Shown piece after piece: positions 46,095 through 58,610 of a DNA stretch of 64,000 nucleotides; the first letter of the stretch is position 1; every line of letters starts with the position of its first letter. The stretch spans positions 107,992 to 171,991 of the forward strand of contig NW_005179068.1 in the NCBI RefSeq assembly GCF_000350225.1, in the 5' to 3' direction. This stretch comes from Chondrus crispus (lineage: Eukaryota; Rhodophyta; Florideophyceae; Gigartinales; Gigartinaceae). The position numbers and the translations under genes are program-made. The notes under the pieces were generated by a model, which was given only the letters and a program-made list of their open reading frames with translations, was not told the DNA's origin and searched no databases.

Positions 46095-46700
46095 GGAGGG
46101 AGAATGAAGTGAAGGTGGGAGGAGGGAGAGGGAAGTGAAAGTGGTGGGAGGAGGGAGATAGACGTGAACGGAGGGGAGGAACGTGAAGTTGTTGGGAGGA
46201 GGGAGAGGGACGTGGTCGGAGGGGGAGAGACTTGAAAGTAGTGGGAGCAGAGAAAGGGACTTGAAGGTGGCGGGAGGAGAGAGAAGGACGTGAACATTGT
46301 GGGAGAGAGGAGAGGGTCTTGAACGTGGTGGAAGGAGGGTGAGGGATGATGAAAGTGGTGGGAAGAGGGGAGCGACGTGAACGTGGTGGGAGGATGGTGA
46401 TGGACGTGAACGTGGTGGGAGGAGGGGGAGCGACGTGAACGTGGTGGGAGGATGGTGATGGACGTGAACGTGGTGGGAGGAGGGGGAGCGACGTGAACGT
46501 GGTGGGAGGATGGTGATGGATGATGAAAGTGGTGGGAGGAGGGGGAGCGACGTGAACGTGGTGGGTGGATGGCGATGGACGTGAGGGTGGTGAGAGGAGG
46601 GGGAGCGACGTGAACGTGGTGGGAGGAGGGGGAGCGACGTGAACGTGGTGGGAGGAGGGGGAAGGATGTGATCGTGGTGGGAGGAGGGAGAGGGACGCGA
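46095..46700. repeat. GC-rich minisatellite, about 30-bp units
   Basis: A run of imperfect repeats built from GTGGTGGGAGGAGGG plus GAGCGACGTGAAC (plus-strand reading), with some longer double units. It sits just upstream of the transposase start inside the transposon. The opposite strand is open across it and would give a Pro/Ser/His-rich product, which I treat as an artefact of the repeat. Confidence 0.85.
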
Positions 46701-47109
46701 AAGCGGTGTCGCGAATTGAGATCTGGTATCTTTTTCGATCTAATGCCTTTTTTGCTGGTTGGTGATGTTTCGTCCAAATTGTAAAACCATGCAGTATTTC
46801 GGTCGCAGACGCAACATGTACTGTAAACTTTTGCGTATTGTGAGCTCAACAGATCTGTCGCCACGTTCCGGATTTTTCGTGGCAATACCGTGACACCCGT
46901 TTGGAGGAATTGTGACACTAATTTCAATTGGCCGTTTTTCAAATCACCGTTTTAGTATCAGTGTCACTATTTCGCGTTGTTACTCTAAATTATTGGTTAC
47001 ACTAATGACAGTAACTGGGTGTAGTGTCTCTATCCGACCGGGGCTTGTTCTCTTTGAAACAGTATATAAATTAAATTGAACATTTAAAAGGCTGTCTTGG
47101 ACACTATTT

Positions 47110-47460
47110 TCTTGACCCATTTGTTTTGGGCACTAAAATCTTGCAGAACACCGGGAGAGCAACTCTAAATACGCAGAAAGATTTAGAAAGTAATGCAGAT
47201 TGAAGACATTGTTCCTTTTTAAACTGACGTTTTGGGTTTCAAAGTTATTGTACATGCGGTTTTAAGGTGCTTTAGCAAAGCTTCTTTTCCAGACATAACC
47301 AAAAACGACGAGGAAGAACAGGCAATTCTCACAGAGTTCTTTCTGTCCCCATGTCAGAAGTTGAGAAAAGTGGCGGAGTTATCTCTTTTTTTCTTGTCGA
47401 GGAAGCGCAAGTCAAGAATAAAATAGGTCGAATAATGCTATCATATGTATGAGGACAAGG
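47110..47460. repeat. Right member of the diverged direct-repeat pair
   Basis: Partner of 43860-44211, in the same orientation, between the transposon and the Gypsy at 47499. Confidence 0.5.
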
Positions 47461-47498
47461 ATCCAATCGACACTAGACACTAGCACTTAGTGAGATTG

Positions 47499-47857
47499 TG
47501 TTGAGAACTGGGGGAGTTTGTTGGGTTGAGAGCAAAGAAAAGGGGTTGATCATGTACTCTGCCGTTTACTCGTACGATAGCGACTTGCGTCCTATTTATA
47601 CTGTACTTTCTTTTCAGATTCCAAGGAGCGACTTGGCCTTCAGAAGCGCAAAGACTTGCGCAAGGACGGCACGTCATCGTGCGAAAGTTGAGAGAGGAGG
47701 CACACCTAACATGAGACTACACAGAAGCGCAGGGAACGTGGCGAGAGGAATGGTGCAGTTGAAATCTACGTAATTCTCAAGCCTTATCCTGCAACAAAGC
47801 AGAGCTGATACACGTAACAAATTCAATTACACCAACATCTCGGATGTTGGTGTAACA
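47499..47857 (-). repeat. 3' LTR of the 47-53 kb Gypsy
   Basis: 359 bp. Its outer end (47829-47857) forms a perfect inverted repeat with 13-bp arms around a 3-base centre (TTACACCAACATC/TCG/complement). The other LTR has mismatches at the same spot. Confidence 0.9.
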
Positions 47858-50800
47858 GCCCTCTTTTCAAATGGTGCCTATAGACTGTGTGCAGCCATGA
47901 CGAGTTCGGCATTGGGATGATCGTCGAGGTATGCATCAAGCATATCGGGGATGTCTTCTGCAATATTTTGGAACGGCTCCCATGTTGGCACTTTGTAGTC
48001 AAAGCCTCTCCATTTGCACTGAACTTCGTAAATCTCAGAGTCTGGGTTGAATCGCAATCCAAAATCTTTGTCACAGTCTGAAGATGAGGGTCGCTATGGT
48101 CAATGGTGTCCAGCAGCGTTTCGGTCAAGTTCAGGGTGGAGTCAGCGTAGAGTTTAAGCCTATTGTAGTGCACCAAACAGTTTTTTCCATTAATGAGATC
48201 CTCAATTTCAAATGAAGTATCCGAAATGGCCCGCACAATGCGACGAGGGCCTATCCACTTCACTCGACGTTTACTGTCTCCAGCATTAACGCGCTTGGCG
48301 ACAAGGACGAAGTCCCGAACTTCAAAGTTATAGGCGAGAACGTGGGTCTTTTCGTTGTGCTTCTTGATAGCTTTCTCTCGATTTCTGGTTCTTTTCTCGT
48401 GGATTTCTCGATGCATTCCATCTAGGGCTTTCTGGAGAGATTCAATGTGCACAAGTCTCTGGGCTGTTATAAACTCAACTGTGCGGGGTTCTGGAGCGCC
48501 AGGCCGAAGCACAGTCCTAAGGCGATTATCGGCCGGAAGCTGAGTCATGGCGGTGACAGGAGCAGCTCCACCTAGGCTCTGTTTTGGAGAGTGATTGATG
48601 GTGCTCTGAACTAGAGGTAGCACAGAGGTCTATTCCTGGACCCCCATGCGAAACTCAGAGAGCAGTGCTCGACAGGCGCGCAAAACCTCCTTGCAAACCA
48701 CTTCTACTGTCCATTTCCCTGCGTTGAGTACGGTGTTGTACAATGGTGGTGAGCATGCAAAGCCTGATTAAGCTTGGTCATTAGATTGTTCTTAAAATGT
48801 AGACCGCGATCAGAATTCCACGTCAACACAACACCAAAGGTCGCAAACCACATTAGAATAATTGAAGCAGCGGTTTCTGCGGTTGCATCCATACAAGGCT
48901 CTAGCCAAACAAAGGACGACGCATCATCCTTTAGAATCAATACGTACTTGGGCAGGTCAACACTGTCAACCATGAACAAAAAATCGAAATGGAGAAGTTC
49001 ATTTGGTTTTTCGGCATGAAGTGCGTGCCCCATGGGCCTTGGAACACGATGGCCCCCAATAGTCGCCAAGCAGTGTAGACAGCTACGACAGAACGCCTTG
49101 ATATCGGTTTCCATTCCGTGCCAAAAGAAGTGTGGCTGAATGCTCTTTACTGTCGTTTCCGAGCCGCGGTGTCCCCCACGGCCACAGTGCCCTATGACAC
49201 AAAGCCGAATCTGCAGAGCAACAGCAGCACTTGGAACCCATACAGCGTTTTTATCCGAAATAAAAAGTCCATCGCGCTTGGTTCCAGGGGCGTTTTCCTC
49301 TCCTTTCTCAATGGCCGCGATCTGTACGGCAGCAATGTCCTTTGCTGAAGGCCAAGTGAAGTCAGGGTCAAGCTCGGGCGCCACGGGGGCTACAAAAAGT
49401 AATGAAAGTCTCAGTATAGTAGAAACGGGCTTCGTACCCCAGCGGGAGAGGAGGTCTGCCCATACGTTCTCATACCCACTAATGTGGGAGATAGTGTAAC
49501 GGAAAGCAGCCAATTGCATCGCCCAACGTTGAATTTTGTTAATCACATGCCTTGCGATACTTGGAGAAGAGCCCGAAGGGTTGAAAATAAATGTGAGATT
49601 CTTATGGTCCGCGAAGAGGCGAAAGCCTTCCGGACGCAAGAGCATATAATCTAGTCTTGTTACTGAGGCGATAATTGCAAAAGCCTCTTTCTCTGGCGTA
49701 GACCAGCGCCCACTGGAGCCCTTGAAACTTCCAGAGAGGAAGGAGAGCGGTTCATGATGCTGCTCAGAGAACGGAAGATGGACATCTGTTTTTGACACTT
49801 GTGTCAAAATACCGGACCAGTGGTCCTCCGAAGCATTCGTAAAAAGTGATAATTGCTTAGTTGGGTCCGGATGTGACAACGTTATTGCATTTAAAAGCGC
49901 ATGCTTCAACTCCTCGAAGGCATTTGTTTGGAAGTCGGTCCAGATTGAGGAATCAAGGTACTGGCGGGCGACGGATTTCCGGGTACGCTTACCAGCTGCT
50001 TGATACACTTGTTCAAGAGCTTGCGCCAATGGCGCAACAATAGTTGTGAATTGAGGAATTGAACTGCGCATCTAATTTGCTGCGCACACGAATTGTTGAA
50101 GGTCTGCACCAGTTCTTGGTGGCTGCATGTTGAGTAGTGCATCCATGCGGCTGGGGTCCATCTTAATTCCCTCAGGACTTATGATACGACCACACCACTG
50201 GACCTTCCGAACAAATAGGTCGCACTTCTTTGCATGCAGCTTGATATTGTATGTGCGGCAAATCTGGAAAAGTATCCGCAGCGACTGTAAGAGATCTGTG
50301 GCTTTCTCACCGCGGACCAGTAAATCATCTAGCCACTGGAGACACACATCACGCAGAGCGATTAGCAGCTGCTGAAAAACACTCTGGAAGAACGCAACAG
50401 CATTTGTCTGGCCATGAAGTACCCGTGTCGGGCTAAATACTCCATCAGGTGTGATAAAACTTTGGCACTCTTGTGAGTCCTCATCCAATGCGAGTTGAAA
50501 ATATCCGTTACAGAGGTCAATGACAGCAAAGCAAGTAGCACCGGCCAGTCTTGATGTCACGGTCTCTAGGTTGGGCATTGGCCAACTGTGAGGGATCGTT
50601 TGGCGATTGACCGGTCTCAGGTCCACTGTGAAACGAAATAATTCAGGACCTGCTTTTGGGACTATCAGGGGCGCGCAAGCCCACTGACTGCTGTTGTTGG
50701 GGTAGACAAGGCCAAGTCGAAATAGTTCGTCAACCTTTGATCGCAGAAAGTCCGACTGCTGGGGGCTGTAGCGCCTCACCTTGACACGTATAGGTTCGCT

Positions 50801-52735
50801 GTCTGGTTGCAGTCTAATCTTCATAGCAGGTACCTTCACTGGTGGGTCTGAGCCCAACCTTGTCCGAAAGATGTCTGAATATTCTATCACTAGAGTGCTG
50901 AACTCATAATGATTTTCCATCGGAAGACCGTTCTCTTTAGCCTTCTCGATGATACGCTGTAAACAAAATTGCGTGTGCTGCTGATCCTTGTCACCCGAGT
51001 AGTCTTCTAACAGATCTGAGGTCTCTTCTTCTTCCAAAAAATCAGACGCTGCCTCCATTCGCTGCCTGAATGCCTCTTCAGACTCTGAGGATGGATCGAG
51101 AAGAGAAGGTGGATTATCAACGGAATCACTAGCCTCTGGGAGTGGCTCAGACGCTTCGGTTTGTGGATGGGGAGCCATGAGAAGGAGAGCTAGAGCCGGA
51201 GTGGGAGTGATGGAAAGGTCACGAGTGGCTGGATGTCCAGGGTCAAAACCAATATTCGAGAAATCGGCATCGTGGAAGCGGCTGCGCACATTTGCCAAAT
51301 GTGAATCCAGATTGAAGCCCATCGATTGCAATACCGGGCGAGAGATCAGTACTTCTGAGACGGTCTCGTCAAACACCAAGAATTCCAAATTACGTAGACG
51401 TAGCGGTCCTTCCGGAGTGTTTATCGTAGTGGAGATACGGGCTTTCTTCCTGCATTCAATGATTGTAGGTTTTCCTGCGTCAGTCGTGTCTAACGCCAAC
51501 TTCATTAAAATGGGTTCCGTCAATGGTAGCTGTGGAACGAATACCCCGACGTCAGCCAGCATACTAAGATGTTGGACGCTCAAATCAGAATGATCTGCAC
51601 CATAGTCACCGCGGACGACAACGTCGACAATGTCGGCCAGTTTGGCGAAGTACCTCCCGGACCTTTGAAGCGCATCAATCGCCTAAGGGGGTTGTGTCAG
51701 AGCACTGATACGTCCAGTCTTGGACCTATTGGCCCAGTAGTCCTGTAAAAGCGTCTTTATCGCTTCTGTAGTCGATTTTGGACAGTCCTTTATTCGATGA
51801 CGGCGGCCCGGGCCCTTAGACTTATTGAGACACAGAGGAACTTCAGGTGCGGAAATGTACGTTCTAGATATGTCTGCAACTATACCCGTAGCCCTGTACG
51901 GTACGTCATTTTGTGAGTGAGACCGGTCGTGTTTTGCAGGAGGCGTCTGCTGGCGCCCTGATGTAGAAAGCAACTTATCGAAATTTCCTGTCCTTCGTCC
52001 CTGGCTTGCATTTCCGGAGGTACCCTTTGGGCCTTGCCGAGATTGATCTGTAGGCCTCTCCGATGTACGGATGGAAACAAAATCATCACAGCTAATTGCC
52101 TTTTCGACGACATACTTGTAAAAAGGTAAAAACTGTTTACGGAGGGCATACTGGCCGAGAAGGAGATCACTCTGCACTTTGAAACGAAGAGCGGCGGGTT
52201 TAAGGAGACCAAAAATATGATCGACTGCCACCTTCGGATTTTTTCGATTAGAGCCTCCCATTTTCTGGAACGAAGGAAGGCCTTGTAGTCCATGAATAGT
52301 GTTTTAATACGCATTTCTGCGTCTTGTTCAAAAACGTTGATGCGTACAGAAGTGCAAACAGCGTTGTCTAGCTCTGTGGGGGAAAGAGAGTCGAGCTCAA
52401 CGATATCCTTTTCCTGTAACCAGGAGAGTAAGATAGTTTCTGTAAGATCCTCAACCTTGGTGATTCCTTCAAACTCCTCAAATTCGACGAGAGAGAGGAG
52501 AAGGTCGGGGTCGATGGAAGACTTAACGCTGATGGGATTCAGATTCCCACCACAGAAATTTGCATCTTGAAGTCGAAGCAAATAACGGTCACGTTCCCTC
52601 AGAAAATAGTGGATATTTTTCCTTCCGAGCTTCCGGAGCTCGGGATGAGAGATCGGTGTGAAGAGGTGTTGTCCTGCAGAAGAGCCAGTCGGAGGCGCCA
52701 TGCTGGGACAATGACCCAGGATACTCAGTGATCAC

Positions 52736-53094
52736 TGTTGAGAACTGGGGGAGTTTGTTGGGTTGAGAGCAAAGAAAAGGGGTTGATCATGTACTCTGCC
52801 GTTTACTCGTACGATAGCGACTTGCGTCCTATTTATACTGTACTTTCTTTTCAGATTCCAAGGAGCGACTTGGCCTTCAGAAGCGCAAAGACTTGCGCAA
52901 GGACGGCACGTCATCGTGCGAAAGTTGAGAGAGGAGGCACACCTAACATGAGACTACACAGAAGCGCAGGGAACGTGGCGAGAGGAATGGTGCAGTTGAA
53001 ATCTACGTAATTCTCAAGCTTTATCCTGCAACAAAGCAGAGCTGATACAAGTAACCAATTCAATTACGCCCACATCTCGCATGTTGGTGTAACA
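52736..53094 (-). repeat. 5' LTR of the 47-53 kb Gypsy
   Basis: 359 bp, partner of 47499-47857. The few differences between the two LTRs all fall in the last 80 bases (plus-strand coordinates), which is the U3 start on the element's strand. Confidence 0.9.
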
Positions 53095-53099
53095 GATTG

Positions 53100-53940
53100 T
53101 GTGCTAGAGAGCCCATCATTTGTGGCGTTCAGATATATGGAATTTCACTGTGTTTCCACAGAAGAATTCGCAGGCGATGCAATAGAACAAGCTTCGGCAA
53201 GAAAGCGTGCACGGATGACTTGCATATTGGACATGCAGAATGAAGTCTGTAGAATAATCGAGAGAGAAGCTACTTTGAGGATATCAAGCACTCAGGTCCA
53301 CTTGGCCTCCTGCTGTGGGACTGCAAGAAACGGGTAGGTTGCAAGGGTCCCGTGTCAATATGGCACATGCTGGCTGGAATGTCACGACATTTGATAGATT
53401 TCGTCAAATCGCCTTTCTTGACCGTCGGCCTATTTGGGTACCTATGATGAATAGCATCTGTAGAATAGCTACTGATGTAAACGTGGCCGAGGCTGTTGTT
53501 GGAGTCAGCGTACAGTACCCAGGGTACGCCGACCGCGACCGGGCCTGGGAGAAAGCTCGGGGGGGAAATTGGGCCTTTTGTCACAGGGCCCTCTCTATTT
53601 TTCTTTGCAGAGTACGTGCGGGGATCAGAGTGCGATTTACTGCTTTCGGTTCTTTTATTGGTTTTCAATGAGGAGTAGCTCCGTCGACGCCTAGTTCTAC
53701 TGGCCTCGGAGAAAGCAACTGATTTTTTCCTCCTCCCTCACCGTTGCCCCACTCAAGCGCTACTCACCGGTGAGGGAGGGGGCCTTCTGTACTACAGAAT
53801 TTGAGTACAGTACAAGGGTACTGTACTCAATCGACAAGGCTTGAAGTCTGGTTGGCATGGGGCGAGTGAGGAAGGCGAACAGAATCCATTCGCAGGCATA
53901 TTGTATGATACACTGCTGAGTTGACGCCTGAGAGTGATGA
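53100..53940. other. Intergenic stretch with a perfect short hairpin
   Basis: No gene recognised. A perfect inverted repeat lies at 53801-53830 (13-bp arms TTGAGTACAGTAC, 4-base loop). A weaker one pairs the CCTCCCTCACCG block near 53.73 kb with CGGTGAGGGAGG near 53.77 kb. Confidence 0.5.
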
Positions 53941-53944
53941 ATCG

Positions 53945-54449
53945 TAATCCTCATGGAGTGGTCTTTACTCGTCGTCGCCGTCGCTCCTATTAAATATTGT
54001 TGTGGACAGACCGTGATATGGACAGTCTGTCCTTGCGGTACGTTACACGAGCACATTTCAGCGTCTGATGAAAAGAGTTGCGGTCCGTCAGTCCCGGGGG
54101 ACGCTGATGGGTGCTCGTGGATGTGGAGCTGGGGTGTTCCCTTGGGTTTCGGCTGCGGAGAGAGCTCGGTTGTATTATTTGGCAAAGCTCTTGGAAGCGG
54201 ATGGGTCCTAGTGCTTTGGTGAAGAGGTCTGCTGGGTTGTGCGCTGACGGGATGTGTTGGGGTATGATGTTGGTGCGTGTGATGTGGTGTTGCAAATGAT
54301 GGTGTGGTACATCGATGAGCTTACCTCGGCGCGTCGGGGCAGAATTTTCTGCTACTTGGATGGTGGATTTGTTGTCGATAAAGATCGTTGTCCGATGTTT
54401 TTGTTTTTGGTGCATGTCGCGGAGCAGTCTGCGTAGCCAGAGCGTTTGT
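53945..54449 (-). mobile_element. Copia 3' fragment (RNase H end plus LTR)
   Basis: Minus strand: FIDNKSTIQVAENSAPTRRG, then HNPADLFTKALGPIRF, the conserved C-terminal RNase H end of Copia pol, followed by the family's 100-bp LTR at 53945-54044. Very close to Copia element 2. It stops abruptly near 54.45 kb, where the Gypsy pol sequence begins, so one element was truncated by insertion or rearrangement at this joint. Confidence 0.8.
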
Positions 54450-57400
54450 TGCGTCGGTATACATTACATATTCCCAAAAACGAGCGCAGCTCGGTTTGGG
54501 TCCGTGAGGGAGTCGCTTCTCAGAGCGCTTTGACATTCTTCGGGTGGACTTCGAGTTCGCCCGGTCGAATGATGTGGCCCAGGTACTAGACAGAGTCCTG
54601 GAAAAACTTGAACTTGTTGAGTTTCAGTGACAATCCCTCCTGCTACAAAGCACGGAGTATTACATCCACATCTTGGGGGTGTGCCTCGTAGTTCTTGGAG
54701 AAGATTATGATTTCATCCAAGTAGATGAGACAACTCTCCCAGCGGTAGCCGGAGAGGAGGATATCCAACATACGACGAAAGGTCGCCGGGGCGTTCATCA
54801 ACCCGAAGGGCATACGGTTGAATTGCTTCGTCCCGGCGTGACACGTAAACGTGGTTTTCGATCGATCCTCCTTGGCGACTGGAATTTGCCAGTACCCGGA
54901 GTTGCAATCAAGGGTAGAAAAGACCTTGGCTTCCCCGAGCGTGTCAAGACACTCGTCCATGCGAGGGATGGGGTACGTGTCTCGCACGGTTAACGCGTTC
55001 AGCCGTCGATAATCGACGCAGAAACGGAGGCTCCCATCTGACTTGGGGATGAGCACGACGGGGGACGCCCATTCGGACTTGGACCGGGTGATCACCCCGC
55101 TGGCTAACATCTCGTCAAACGAGGCTTGTTTTGCCTCACGGACGCGGGGACCAGCTCGATATGGCCGACATCGAAACGGCTTGGCTCCGGAAGTGAGTTC
55201 AATGCGATGTTCTGTCCCTCGAACTTCGCCCAAGTTTCCACCCCACATTCCGGCGTACGGCGCGGGCATGGTGCGAACCTGCTCTCGCACGTGCGCCGGC
55301 AGGTGGTCGAGGGGAACCGCCTCCTGCGGAGGGAACGGCTCTGCTTGGGAGAGGGCTCCGCGAGGAGGCCTCTCGCCCCGTAGAGGGGGGCTCCCCTCGG
55401 AGAATTCCGCGGCTAGGACCGCGTTCAACGGCATCGCCGTGCGCACCATCGCCCGCGGATGGGGAGTGACGATACCAACGACTTGCTTGTTCGACATCCT
55501 CTTGTTGGCGGACGAGAAGTTCGCCACGAGGACCTTGAACTCTTGCGATGGGGTGATGTGCACCACCCGGTTAGAGAGGGAGATCCGATGCTTCGTATAT
55601 AACTGCGGGTTCGCCTCGAGGACCGAGAGTCCTGCCCGTCCACTTGTGACGTATACCCAGGTCTGGGTGCCCGCCGGAATTTTCGCGGCGCGGGATACCT
55701 TGAGCTTCGGGGAAATTCTCCCGGTGTCGTGGGCATACTCTTGCTCCGACGGAAGGGGCGTCGCGTTCCCGGCCCGTGCGGCCGGTTTCCAGACGATGGT
55801 ATCTTAGTGCCATCGTCCAATTCCACCACCTTCCGCCGTGGGTATATTGCTTCGACGAACTTGTCGTTAAATTCTCACCCCAACATCACGGGGGGCGTCT
55901 AACCGTTCACAAACGATGAATGTACACCTCATGGTGCGGTCGCCTAACCGCACCAAGAGGGGGATTTGTTCGCTCGTACGCAATGGTCTCCCATTGGCGC
56001 GAGCGATCTTCGGGATTTCGCCCGAAATATCCAGCGCCTCCCGTCCGGAGGGCAGCGTATCGACACGTACGAAATTGGAGCCAGCTCCTGTATCCAATAT
56101 TGTGAGCTGGCGCACCAATATCGATGGTGATATTCCAAGATGCGCATAGACCTTGTAGTTCCTCCGGGACAGCGCAAGCACTGTCTCGGGATGGTTAACA
56201 CCCCTTGCAAGCGGGGGGGTCTTTCTCCGCCACGGTCGGCGTAAGGTACCGATCTGTTCGGGGTCGGGGTCTCCCTGAGATAACCCAGTCTGTTTGCGGT
56301 CGAGTTTTCGGTACCGCTTCTCCGGCTTGGGAGATGAGCACAATTCCGCCTTCTTGGGCGAGAACTCCGGGGGCGTGCCGAGGTCCACCTCAGCTGCTGG
56401 CGGCTGAGGTTCTCCTAGTTTTTCGGAGGAGGACGATCGCCGACAGGGGGCGGAAAGGTCCTCATCTCGGTACTCGCCCGCGGCGGCGAGTCGGGGGAAG
56501 CCTCGGGGTTCATGACCCGGTTCGCCTCGTAAGGAGGGCGACGGCTCGGAGATACGCATCCGTAGGCACTCGTTTCTTTTGGGCCGTGGTCAACTTCTCG
56601 TAGTGGTGAGGTACGATGGATACATCCTTCACCTTCATATCGCAGTCGGGAGAAATGTGGTCCTCGACTCGACAACAGGTGAAGCAGATAATTTGCGGGG
56701 ACGGAGGTCTTCGCAGATCCTTCTGGTAATTGCGGGACGTTCGCCCGGGTGGAAGTCCGCGAGAGCCCTCCGTAGGCTCTCGAGCGGGGGGGTACGGCTT
56801 ACGCCGATCGCCGTAAAACAGCGAATCTACGTCGTTGAAGGAGTATTCCTCCGTCGGGAGGGAAATAATCCCCCCGACGTTGTCCCCTTCCGTACCGAAG
56901 TAATTCTCGGCCCCCCGGGCCGTTTGAAAACTTGGAGGGGGGCCGGTGGACGTCGACGGAGCGCCATCGAGGGCAGCGAGGACCTGTTTAACAGGGCGAG
57001 TCTTCCCGAATTCCACGCGGCGCCCAGAAGCGTGCTGGGCCCGGAAGGCGTTTCCATGCGAACGATCATGGGCGACGGTATCCTCGAACAAGGATCGCAG
57101 TCGATCCTCGTGAGCTTGTACCACCAGCGGCTTGATCGCGGGGGTGAGCCTCTCGATGAAGAGGGCCGTCCTCTCGTAGGCCGAGTGCTCGTCTCCGCAC
57201 CTTCCCAGCGCGTTCGACATTCGAGTAGCGTACTCGGTTTCCAATTCGTCCGGCTTCTGACGTAGCTCCCTCAATGCTACGAGAGCCCGCTCGATCTCGA
57301 GGTTCGTCGCATACGTGCGTAACAGCCAATTGACAGCGGCGGCCCAGTTCGCGATCCCCTGAGATTTGCGGTGCAGTCCCCGCTGGGACTCATACGCTTC

Positions 57401-58610
57401 CTTGGCGGGCGGGGCCAGCAGATGGAGTAGGGCCATCAGGGCCATCGCCTCGGTCATATTGGCGTTGTCAAAATTTTCCTTGCAGCGAGCCAGGAAACTG
57501 ATGACCCTGATTGGATCTACCCCGCTGAATTTGTACTCCCCCATGACCACGAGGAGGTATTGCACCCTCCTACGGGTGGTAGCGTAGACCCGGTCGTCCA
57601 AGATCTGATCGGTATCCATGAGGCGGTATGCTCGATAGTTTCACACACCTCTGAACCGGTGGTTCGTCGGCTTCCAGACCGAAACATTTTTCTGTTTGGG
57701 GCCGAACGTCGGCGTTGGAGCCGTAAGTGACTCTGACTCGGAAACAGACTCCGAGTCAGAGGAGGATGACGAGGCCGGGCTCGAGTACCCGTCCGGCGGG
57801 TAACCATCCTTTCGTCCTTTGCGACGGTGAGCCTTCCGCTCATTCCGACTGGGTTTGGACTTTTTTCGTCGTCCACTCCCTTCGTCGTCTGAACTCCCCC
57901 CTTGATCGGGGTTCCCTCCCAGCAAATGCTGGGAAGGTAAATCACCCTCGAGGTGGACCGGTCCGGCGGAGGCTCCCTCGCGGGAGGCTCCAGCCGCAGT
58001 TCGCGACGCCTGAGGGTTGGCGGAAAATTGGGGAGCGGTCTCCATAGACGGGACCGGTATCCCCGCGGCTTGCAGCGTGTAGCATAACCGCCGACTACTG
58101 TACCATATATTGGATTTAGAATTAGATCTAACGCTGTAAGGTACGGACCTTACAGCGCGCGCGCATACTTTACAGCGCGCGCGCACCAACACGTGTACCC
58201 CACGTGTAGCACACGTGTGCTGTCAGCCCCGACGGCTGACAGCGTTACAGTGCGGGCCGACCCGCATTGTCTACAGTAATCCGACTACAGTACAGTCAGT
58301 ACTGTACTGTAAACGGTTAATTAACTTGTACAATAAGTATAGGGAGCGACCGCCTGCGGAGGGGACCAGGACAGGCAACCCTCCACCGACGGTCGACCAC
58401 CCAGCTTACTCTACTCATACCGCCGTTCCGCGAGTAGTTACCACCGAGCGGGTAGTGGACGCGCGCGACACCGCGGCGAGCTGCGATCCGCCGCCGCCCG
58501 TCAGTACCGGATCGTCAACCGGTACTGCTCCGGGGCGTCGAGGAGTCGATTCGCTCGCCTACGCGCGCGTTCCCGCCGACTACGCTCTACCACCCGCTAC
58601 CGGCCCGCTT
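54450..58610 (-). mobile_element. Ty3/Gypsy element, 3' truncated, older
   Basis: Minus-strand order: LTR or leader-like palindromic repeat at 58050-58610; gag from about 58.04 kb (METAPQFSANP), with a Ser-rich acidic then basic stretch near 57.7-57.9 kb and the main gag body to 56.5 kb (RVISFLARCKENFDNANMTE, then CxxC-type knuckle near 56.66 kb); protease motif (LDTGAGSNFV) near 56.08 kb; RT at 54.65-55.3 kb (VDYRRLNALTVRDTYPIPRM, MPFGLMNAPATF). It is cut off within the RT/RNase H joint at the Copia fragment, so RNase H, integrase and the 3' LTR are absent. Broken in about four places besides the truncation. Confidence 0.8.
58050..58610 (-). repeat. Palindrome-rich LTR/leader of the 54-58 kb Gypsy
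   Basis: Reverse-complement partner of 6935-7475. It contains a chain of short palindromes: GCGCGCGC tracts near 58.16-58.18 kb, CACGTG motifs near 58.19-58.22 kb, CTGTCAGCC/GGCTGACAG near 58.22-58.24 kb, a near-perfect 24-bp palindrome at 58247-58270 and CAGTACTGTACTG near 58.30 kb. Outer boundary uncertain. Confidence 0.55.

Larger units (their letters stand above)
44215..47021 (-). mobile_element. Pogo/Tc1-type DNA transposon with 28-30-bp TIRs
   Basis: Ends at 44212-44241 and 46995-47024 are inverted copies with one mismatch over 30 bp (CTACACCCAGTTACTGTCA...). Counting TA as the target duplication (44213-44214 and 47022-47023), the element starts CACCCAGTTACTG and spans 2807 bp. It encodes one minus-strand transposase and contains a GC-rich minisatellite between the upstream TIR and the gene. 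Well-kept TIRs suggest a fairly recent insertion. Confidence 0.88.
47499..53094 (-). mobile_element. Ty3/Gypsy element with both LTRs, recent but broken
   Basis: LTRs of 359 bp at 47499-47857 and 52736-53094 have TG...CA ends and differ at about six positions. The target duplication GATTG flanks both sides (47494-47498 and 53095-53099). Reading the minus strand: gag from 52.70 kb (MAPPTGSSAGQ), protease-like region near 51.4-51.6 kb, RT at 50.3-50.75 kb (LQWLDDLLV box), RNase H near 49.5-49.8 kb, integrase at about 48.75-49.2 kb (HCGRGGHRG...CLHC, then FDFLFMVD), and an integrase C-terminus toward 47.9 kb. A purine tract (GAAAAGAGGG) precedes the 3' LTR. Total 5596 bp. There are about four breaks in the coding region. 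LTR divergence of about 1.7% implies a fairly recent insertion, older than the one at 36-43 kb. Confidence 0.92.

Noticed and set aside
46034-46942. Pro/Ser/His-rich 300-residue protein
   Set aside because: Produced by translating the minisatellite upstream of the transposase; no start context or domain.
55043-55807. 254-codon plus-strand frame
   Set aside because: Lies exactly opposite the RT region of the 54-58 kb Gypsy, whose minus-strand motifs are clear.
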